In this document: piece after piece, positions 22,342 to 28,498 of the stretch | Layout: each line of letters begins with the position of its first letter | How positions within the stretch are numbered: position 1 is the first letter of the stretch | From: Actinomycetota bacterium | GTDB lineage: Bacteria > Actinomycetota > Thermoleophilia > Solirubrobacterales > Solirubrobacteraceae | Direction of reading: 5' to 3' | Assembly: GCA_009699565.1 (NCBI GenBank) | Contig: WLNX01000001.1 | Coordinates: forward strand, 1-28,498 | Length of the DNA stretch: 28,498 nucleotides | Program-made: the position numbers and the translations under genes | The notes under the pieces: model-generated | Database searches by the model: none | What the model saw: the letters and a program-made list of their open reading frames with translations, nothing else | Told to the model about the DNA's origin: nothing

Positions 22342-22770
22342 ATGCGAGCCCTGATCCAGCGCGTCAGCAGGGCATCGGTGCGCGCTGACGGAACCGAGAC
22401 GGGCCGAATTGGCGCCGGCCTCTGCGTGCTGCTTGGGGTCGGGCCCGGAGACGACGAGGAGTGCTGCGACCGTCTGGCGGACAAAGTTCTAGCGCTGCGA
22501 ATCTTTGAGGATTCCGAAGGGAAGATGAGCGAGTCGCTCGGCGAGCGGGGAATCCTCTGCGTCAGCCAGTTCACCCTTTACGCCGACACGCGCAAGGGCA
22601 ACCGCCCAAGCTTCACCGGCGCAGCCCCGCCGGAGCTGGCGGAGCCGCTCTACGACCGCTTCTGTGATCGGGTGGGCGCCCAGCGCGGAGTCTTCGGCGC
22701 GGCGATGGAGGTGGAGCTCGTCAACGACGGACCGGTAACGCTAATGCTCGAGGCGGAGCCCCGCGCATGA
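22342..22770 (+). CDS. dtd: D-aminoacyl-tRNA deacylase Dtd
   Basis: The 142-residue protein starts with MRALIQRVSRASV and contains CVSQFTLYADTRKGNRPSF (73-91) and NDGPVT (128-133), the latter carrying the Gly-cisPro pair that selects against L-amino acids. Dtd cleaves D-amino acids (and glycine from tRNA-Ala) off mischarged tRNAs. The size is standard. ATG 22342 fits the family start; the longer frame lies inside the AEC gene. It is followed by a 39-bp gap and the unknown 207-residue gene. Confidence 0.96.
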   Translation: MRALIQRVSRASVRADGTETGRIGAGLCVLLGVGPGDDEECCDRLADKVLALRIFEDSEGKMSESLGERGILCVSQFTLYADTRKGNRPSFTGAAPPELAEPLYDRFCDRVGAQRGVFGAAMEVELVNDGPVTLMLEAEPRA

Positions 22771-22809
22771 GCCCGCGCGACCCCGCGTCGTCGCGCCTGC
22801 GAAGCTCTT

Positions 22810-23433
22810 GTGATGGCTCCTGAACCAAGAATGGTGCCGCGCTTCGCGGCCGAACCTCCCCACGAACACCTCCCCTCCGGCCGCTGGGCGCTGAAGCTGC
22901 AGCAGGTCTTCATCGAGGCCTGTGCCGCAATCGAACCTGACGACGGCGCCGAAATGGGGCAGATCGGCGAGATCGCCTGGTTTCCTGACCGCACATGGCA
23001 CGGGCGCTCCTACATCCCGGCCGTTGCAAGCACCTCGAACGGACTCGAAGTCTTCGGCTACATCGCCCACACGCAGAATGCCGAAGGCGACCAGGACCTG
23101 ACGGCCGTCGCCGACGTGACCGCGCAGACCGCCGCAGACAACCCCGACTGGACAATTGATCTCTGCGAGGAGGTCGTCGGCTCGTGGCGCGGCGAAACCG
23201 ATTCGGTCGCTGCAATGACGCTCGTCTGGGGCCGCCCGCTTGGCGGCGAAGCGAAGATCGCCGTAGCGGAACTTGCCGGCCTCTGCGTGGACCAATGCGA
23301 ACTGGTCGACGACCGCTTCACGCTGCTGGCACCGGACGACTACCGCAGCGACACGCTTGAGATCGCCTGCTTTGACGGCGGCGGCCGCGAGGTTGCGCGC
23401 GAGTCGCTCTACGAAGACGACGACAGCGAGTAG
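22810..23433 (+). CDS. Acidic soluble protein of unknown function (207 residues)
   Basis: I do not recognise this family. The protein has no signal peptide or membrane helix, is acidic, and ends in a run of Glu and Asp (YEDDDSE). Its tryptophans fall in short motifs such as IAWFPDRTWHGRSYIP (about 54-69), PDWTIDL and LVWGRP. Alternating hydrophobic stretches (LEVFGYIAHT, AKIAVAELAG, TLEIACF) suggest a beta-rich fold. Coding is supported by codon bias over its full length and by the fit between dtd and the convergent importer gene (4 bp between stops). GTG 22810 and ATG 22813 are both possible starts. A lineage-restricted protein is likely. Confidence 0.75.
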   Translation: MMAPEPRMVPRFAAEPPHEHLPSGRWALKLQQVFIEACAAIEPDDGAEMGQIGEIAWFPDRTWHGRSYIPAVASTSNGLEVFGYIAHTQNAEGDQDLTAVADVTAQTAADNPDWTIDLCEEVVGSWRGETDSVAAMTLVWGRPLGGEAKIAVAELAGLCVDQCELVDDRFTLLAPDDYRSDTLEIACFDGGGREVARESLYEDDDSE

Positions 23434-23437
23434 CGAA

Positions 23438-24450
23438 CTACTTAGGAAGCAGTGCTGTCGCCTCGGCCTGGTCGAGCGGGAAGTGGCAGGCGACCATCGA
23501 CCCGTTGACCTGCTCGGCCAGCGGCGGCTCCTGCTGCGAGCAGAGCGCCTGAGCCTTTGGGCAGCGGGTGTGGAAGCGGCACCCGGCAGGAGGCGCGCTC
23601 GGCGACGGCACGTCGCCCTTGAGCACCGGCCGACGGCCGACGGAGCTGATTGACGGGTCGGGGATTGGCACCGAAGCCAGCAGTGCGCCGGTGTAGGGGT
23701 GGCGGGGCTCGGTGAAGCAGATCTCGGAAGCGGTCAGCTCAACGATCTTGCCGAGGTACATCACCGCGATCCGGTCGCACATGTGACGCACGACGCTCAG
23801 ATCATGGGCGATGAAGATCAGCGTCAGCCCGAGCTCGCTCTGGAGATCTTGGAGAAGGTTGATGATCTGGGCCTGAATCGAAACGTCAAGCGCCGAAACC
23901 GGCTCGTCGGCCACCAGCAGCTTCGGCTTCAGCGCGATCGCCCGCGCAACCCCGATCCGTTGGCGCTGACCACCCGAGAACTGGTGCGGGTAACGGTTGT
24001 AATGCTCGGGGTTGAGGCCGACCCTGTCCATCAGATCGCGCACCTCCCTGCGACGCTCGTCGGCACTAGAAGCGAGTCCGTGGATGATGAACGGCTCGGC
24101 GATGATCGAGCCGACCGTCTTGCGCGGGTTCAGCGACGAGTACGGATCCTGAAAGACCATCTGAGCATCGCGGCGCAGCGGCGCAAGCTCGCGGCGCCCG
24201 CTGTGGGTGATGTCCTCGCCTTCGAACAGCACTTGGCCGCCGGTCGGTTCCAGCAGCCGCATGATCAGCCTGCCGGTCGTGCTCTTCCCGCAGCCCGACT
24301 CCCCGACAAGGCCAAAGGTTTCGCCGCGTCCGACGCTGAACGAGACGCCGTCGACTGCGCGGACAGCGCCGTATTGACGCTGCAGAACGACGCCTCGCGT
24401 CAGCGGGAAGTGCATCTCGAGGTCACGTACTTCAACGAGTGGATCGCCGC

Positions 24451-24454
<4 letters not shown>
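23438..24454 (-). CDS. Peptide ABC importer ATP-binding protein (OppF/DppF type)
   Basis: The 338-residue ATPase has Walker A GESGCGKST (51-59), the Q-loop VFQDPYSSLNP, signature FSGGQRQRIGVARA and Walker B LLVADEPVSALDV. The C-terminal oligopeptide-transporter extension has PSPSAPPAGCRFHTRCPKAQALC. OppF-type subunits pair with an OppD-type partner, here the preceding gene, whose stop overlaps this ATG. The N-terminal insert LTRGVVLQRQYGAVRAVDGV is typical of OppF/DppF. Peptide, nickel or other solutes are possible; the family cannot decide. It is the last gene of the importer operon in this window. Confidence 0.94.
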
Positions 24455-25439
<985 letters not shown>

Positions 25440-25443
<4 letters not shown>

Positions 25444-26402
25444 TGGTAGCGCACCCGCGGGTCGAGGAAGGCGTAGATGATGTCTACGAAGAGGTTGGCG
25501 AAGACGATGAAGAAGGCGCCCAGCAACACGGTTCCCTGGATCACCGGCAGGTCGCTGCGGACGATCGACGCGTACGAGAGCCGGCCGATGCCGGGAATGT
25601 TGAAGACGGTCTCGGTGAGGATCGCTCCGCCGAGCAGGATCCCGAGGTCGAGCCCGAAGATCGTGACGATCGGAGTGATCGCCGACCTCAGCCCGTGGCG
25701 CAGAACGACGCGGCGTTCGGAAAGTCCCTTGGCGCGCGCAGTTCGGATGTAATCCTCGTCCAAGACCTCGGTCAGGTTGCCACGCAGCAGGCGCGAGTAG
25801 AAGGCCGCGAAGCTGACAGCCAGCACGCACCAGGGCATGATCAGCGAGGTGAACCAGGAGAACGGATTCTCGCTCAGCGGCACGTAGGAGTTTGCGCCCG
25901 GCAGGATCGGGATCACGCCGATGTCGGAGGAGAAGAGATAGAGCGCAACCAGGCCAAGCCAGTAGACCGGCGCCGAAATTCCAACCAGAGCCAGCCCCAT
26001 CGAAGCGCGGTCAAGCTTCGTCCGCGGACGCACGGCCGCGATGATGCCGACGCCGAGACCGACGACAAGCCAGAGGAATGCCGCTCCGGCAGCGAGCGAG
26101 ATTGAGGCCGGCAGACGGCTGAAGATCAGCTGGCGGACCGGCGTGCCGTTTTGGTAGCTGTAGCCGAAATCGAAGTGAAGTATGAGGTTCTTCATGTAGC
26201 GGCCGTACTGGACGTACCAGGGCTGATCGAGCCCTAGCTGGTGGCGGATCGAAGCGACGAGAGAGGGGCTCGGCTGGCGTCCTGCACGCAGCGCCGCCGG
26301 GTCGGCCGACGGCAACAGGTAGAAGATGATGAAGGTGATGAAGCTGACGGCGAGCAGCAGGAATACGACCCAAAGCAGCCGCCTGGCGATGTAACGGACC
26401 AC
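25440..26402 (-). CDS. Peptide ABC importer permease (OppB/DppB type)
   Basis: The 320-residue protein begins MVRYIARRLLWVVFLLLAV, the usual start of DppB-type permeases, and has six membrane helices. The ATPase-coupling loop reads DYIRTARAKGLSERRVVLRHGLR, the EAA-like motif, split here only for description. The ending FVDIIYAFLDPRVRYQ is diagnostic of the B subunit. It starts with GTG at 26402 with a poor Shine-Dalgarno. It sits 82 bp after the binding-protein gene, across a strong stem-loop, and is translationally coupled to the D-type ATPase. Confidence 0.94.
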
Positions 26403-26428
26403 CGGTCGCGGGCCGCCTAAAGGCGTGC

Positions 26429-26456
26429 GGTCCCCGCCGCGACTGCGGCAGGGACC
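26429..26456 (-). terminator. Strong intercistronic stem-loop after the binding-protein gene (attenuator or mRNA stabiliser)
   Basis: In the transcript GGUCCCUGCCGC and GCGGCGGGGACC pair over 12 bp, with one U-G wobble, around the loop AGUC. It lies in the 82-bp gap between the binding-protein stop and the permease start. No U-run follows, so it is probably not a full intrinsic terminator. A stem here can protect the upstream mRNA and raise binding protein over membrane subunits, as known for many importers. Confidence 0.6.
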
Positions 26457-26484
26457 AATCGCTTTTCAGCAGGCGGGCAGATCT

Positions 26485-28257
26485 CTACTTCAACGAGGTG
26501 AAGGAGAGGTCCCAGTTGCCATTGAACTTGTTGATCACTCCGGCAACATCGGTGCTGCGGATGTTCGGCGAGTCGTCCCAAATCCATGGGATTGCCGGTG
26601 CCTGAGCGGTGATCTGACGGTCGATGTCGGCCCAGGCCTTGTTGCGGGCGCTGGTCCCAACTACCAGCTCGGCCTTGTCCATTGCGGAGTTGATCGCCTC
26701 GTTGTCGAGCAGTGGCCAGTTGGAGTTGTTGACCGGAACGATGTTCTTCCCGTTGAAGGTCGGGTCAAGCATCGTCTGCGGATCGCTGAAGTCCTTCAGC
26801 CAACCGACGTTCGGGCAGATGATCACATCGGCCTTCGGCGTATTGCAGAACTTGGTGTACATCGCGTCCTGAGTCACGAGGCGCAGCTTCGGCTTGAAGC
26901 CGAGCTTCTCAAACTGCGCTGCAGCCAGCTCCGCCGACTTCTGCGCTGCGCCGCCGGAGGTGCCGACCATCAGCAGCTTCTCGCTGCCGGTGTACATGCC
27001 TGTCGGGAAGCCGCCCTTCTTCATGTACTCCTTGGCGAGCGTCAGGTTGCCCTTCGGGTACTTGAGGAAATCGACGCCGGTGCCGTTGAGGCCACCGGCC
27101 TCGTCAAAGCCACCGATTCCCGGCGGGATGAAGTGGTTTCCGATCGGCCCGAGCAGCGGTCCGCCGCGGGTAGCACGCATCGCCTCGCGATCGAACGCAG
27201 CCAGCACGGCCTTGCGGACGTTGAGGTTGTCGAACGGCGCCATCGAGGTGTTCAGCGAGACGTAACGGATTCCGCCGGACGGCGTCAGAGCAAGCTGATC
27301 GGGAGTCGAGCTGACGATCTGCTTCAGCACCGGTGGCGGCGGTCCGAAGTCGCCGTTGATCTGCGCGTTGCCCTGAAGAATCTGGCGCGAGGCGACGGTC
27401 GTGTCGTCATTGCCTTCCTCGACGTTGATCGTGTCGAGGTAGGCCTTGCGGTAGTCGGTCGCGCGGTCCCAGTTCGGGTTGCGGACGAGCTTGATCATCT
27501 TGCCGGGCTCGTAACCGGTCAGCTTGCCGTTCGCGTCGGCTTCGATCATGTACGGGCCGGTCGAAACCTGATTGACCCCGTATGTCGACGGGTTCTTGGC
27601 ATCAAACTTGGCTGCGTACTCCTTCGGAACAGGGGCGCTCAGCGGCAGTGCCAGCGCGCCGGCGAGCACGCCGCCGGTACCGCGATCGAGGTTGAAGACG
27701 ATCTTGGTGTCGGTCGGAGTCTCGATCCCGGTGATGTTGTTGGCCTTGCCGTCCTGGAAGGCCTTTGCGCCGGTCAGGTCGCCGAAGTAGGCACCGGCGT
27801 ATCCGTTCGCCACGGTCGACTTGAAGCCGCGTTCAATCGCGTACTTGACGTCGGCCGACGTAGCCGCTCGATCGACCGGCGGGCTGAACTTGACGTTTGG
27901 CTTGATCTCAACGGTGACGGTCTTGCCGTCGGACGAGACGTCGGCCGCCTTGGTCGCGAGGTCGGGGACGGCGTCAACAGCGTCGTCCGGGCCGAACGAA
28001 TAGAGCGGCCGCTGAGTTGCGTAGCTGATCATGAAGGTGAACTGGTAGTAAGCGGCGCCGGGGTCGATGTAGTCGACGTCGGAGCTGGCGATCACCTTCA
28101 GCGAGCCGCCGGTCTTGCCGGTCAGCGTCTGGGTTTCGGGAACGGCGCCAACGGAGGTGCCGGTGTCACTGTCGGAACTGCTGGAGCCGCAAGCGGCGAC
28201 TGCGAGACATGCAACGAGTGCGGCGAGCACTCCTGAACAGCGGGTAACAGGATTCAT
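26485..28257 (-). CDS. Peptide/solute-binding lipoprotein of an ABC importer (SBP family 5)
   Basis: The 590-residue protein has a lipoprotein signal peptide with lipobox VAAC (C23) followed by a serine/aspartate-rich linker. The mature part fits the family 5 binding proteins (DppA/OppA). An early segment GGSLKVIASSDVDYIDPG is followed by LATKAADVSSDGKTVTVEI and VKFSPPVDRAATSADVKYAI, and the late part reads NIRSTDVAGVINKF. It would capture the substrate outside the membrane. ATG 28257 has GGGGAGG about 8 nt upstream and starts exactly at the signal peptide; the longer frame reaches into the upstream permease gene. Small stem-loops flank the gene on both sides. A long plus-strand frame opposite it is only its shadow. 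Confidence 0.94.
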   Translation of the reverse strand: MNPVTRCSGVLAALVACLAVAACGSSSSDSDTGTSVGAVPETQTLTGKTGGSLKVIASSDVDYIDPGAAYYQFTFMISYATQRPLYSFGPDDAVDAVPDLATKAADVSSDGKTVTVEIKPNVKFSPPVDRAATSADVKYAIERGFKSTVANGYAGAYFGDLTGAKAFQDGKANNITGIETPTDTKIVFNLDRGTGGVLAGALALPLSAPVPKEYAAKFDAKNPSTYGVNQVSTGPYMIEADANGKLTGYEPGKMIKLVRNPNWDRATDYRKAYLDTINVEEGNDDTTVASRQILQGNAQINGDFGPPPPVLKQIVSSTPDQLALTPSGGIRYVSLNTSMAPFDNLNVRKAVLAAFDREAMRATRGGPLLGPIGNHFIPPGIGGFDEAGGLNGTGVDFLKYPKGNLTLAKEYMKKGGFPTGMYTGSEKLLMVGTSGGAAQKSAELAAAQFEKLGFKPKLRLVTQDAMYTKFCNTPKADVIICPNVGWLKDFSDPQTMLDPTFNGKNIVPVNNSNWPLLDNEAINSAMDKAELVVGTSARNKAWADIDRQITAQAPAIPWIWDDSPNIRSTDVAGVINKFNGNWDLSFTSLK

Positions 28258-28273
28258 CCCTTGACCTCCCCTT

Positions 28274-28288
28274 TCGGCAACCTGCCGA
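28274..28288 (-). other. Small stem-loop just upstream of the binding-protein ribosome binding site
   Basis: The transcript can form UCGGCA/UGCCGA (6 bp) with the three-base loop GGU. It ends a few bases before the GGGGAGG Shine-Dalgarno of the binding-protein gene. It may be a processing or stabilising 5' element; chance is also possible for so short a stem. Confidence 0.3.
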
Positions 28289-28318
28289 TTTGATTGCAAC
28301 AAAGCCCAGTACTCACAA

Positions 28319-28498
28319 CTATTTCCCCTGACGCGGATTGAGCGCATCGGAGAGTCCGTCACCGACGACATTAAACGCCAGCACCGTGAAGAGCAAAGCG
28401 AGGCCCGGGAACAGCATGTACCACCAGGCCGTGTCGAAAACCGACGTTGCCTCCGCGATCATCGCTCCCCACGAAGCGTTCGGGGGCTGAACACCGGC
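28319..28498 (-). CDS. Peptide ABC importer permease (OppC/DppC type), C-terminal 59 residues
   Basis: The minus-strand frame enters from the right edge and stops with TAG at 28319-28321. The visible end contains PPNASWGAMIAEA, a tryptophan pair in TAWWYMLFPGLAL, and FNVVGDGLSDALNPRQGK. These are the hallmark C-terminus of DppC/OppC permeases, with the last membrane helix in between. It would form the permease dimer with the B-type protein. It lies 61 bp upstream of the binding-protein gene, so the operon order is C, binding protein, B, D, F. The start is outside the window. Confidence 0.93.
   Translation of the reverse strand, partial: AGVQPPNASWGAMIAEATSVFDTAWWYMLFPGLALLFTVLAFNVVGDGLSDALNPRQGK

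Noticed and set aside
21315..22574. 419-codon minus-strand frame over the AEC transporter and dtd
   Set aside because: Hydrophilic shadow of a membrane-protein gene; no start signal and no family resemblance.
26425..28236. 603-codon open frame on the plus strand opposite the binding-protein gene
   Set aside because: It mirrors the codon bias of the clear lipoprotein gene on the other strand and its translation resembles no family; it is a GC-rich shadow frame.

Overview
The window is a gene-dense stretch of chromosome from a very GC-rich bacterium. I see no mobile element, rRNA, tRNA or CRISPR array. Gene content (a MpaB/DUF2236 oxygenase, methylmalonyl-CoA epimerase, an ABC1 kinase, lipoprotein-type peptide-binding protein), base composition and many starts of the form TAnnnT-6/7 nt-ATG/GTG fit an actinobacterium. 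The class Thermoleophilia (Solirubrobacterales-like) is my best guess, by inference only. Almost everything is coding; the largest gene-free gap is about 170 bp (20196-20365).

Layout. 1-2175 (minus): start of an aldehyde dehydrogenase, a MaoC hydratase and an ABC1/UbiB-type kinase. 2235-3092 (plus): a stand-alone 5'-3' exonuclease. 3096-6179 (minus): an apparent operon of an M20 peptidase, methylmalonyl-CoA epimerase, a 76-residue unknown protein and the GTPase-fold ATPase YchF. 6231-8281: a ChrA-type chromate transporter convergent with a MpaB-family oxygenase. 8319-17646 (plus): a cofactor block with a Met8-like precorrin-2 dehydrogenase, moaC-mog (molybdenum cofactor), ccmABCD (heme export for cytochrome c maturation), hemA-hemC-cobA/hemD (tetrapyrrole synthesis), a SAM hydroxide adenosyltransferase and biotin ligase. 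17643-20195 (minus): a large SF2 helicase with an acidic insertion. 20366-23433 (plus): a TlpA-like thioredoxin, a GNAT acetyltransferase, an AEC transporter, D-aminoacyl-tRNA deacylase and a 207-residue unknown. 23438-28498 (minus): a peptide-type ABC importer in the order permease C (partial), binding protein, permease B, ATPase D, ATPase F.

How they work together. From moaC to cobA/hemD the genes are co-directional, mostly with ATGA/GTGA or short overlaps, so they are probably co-transcribed. They would link molybdopterin, heme delivery and the shared uroporphyrinogen branch; CobA plus the Met8-like enzyme gives the route to siroheme. All four convergent gene ends meet within 4 bp or overlap, leaving no room for ordinary terminators.

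The most interesting observations are the recurrent leaderless-type starts, a 14-codon leaderless-looking upstream ORF coupled by ATGA to the SAM hydroxide adenosyltransferase gene, a four-cysteine N-terminal extension on the Met8-like protein, a metal-site Asp replaced by Gly in the exonuclease, and the acidic insertion and structured leader of the helicase. Nothing here is clearly a new multi-gene system.
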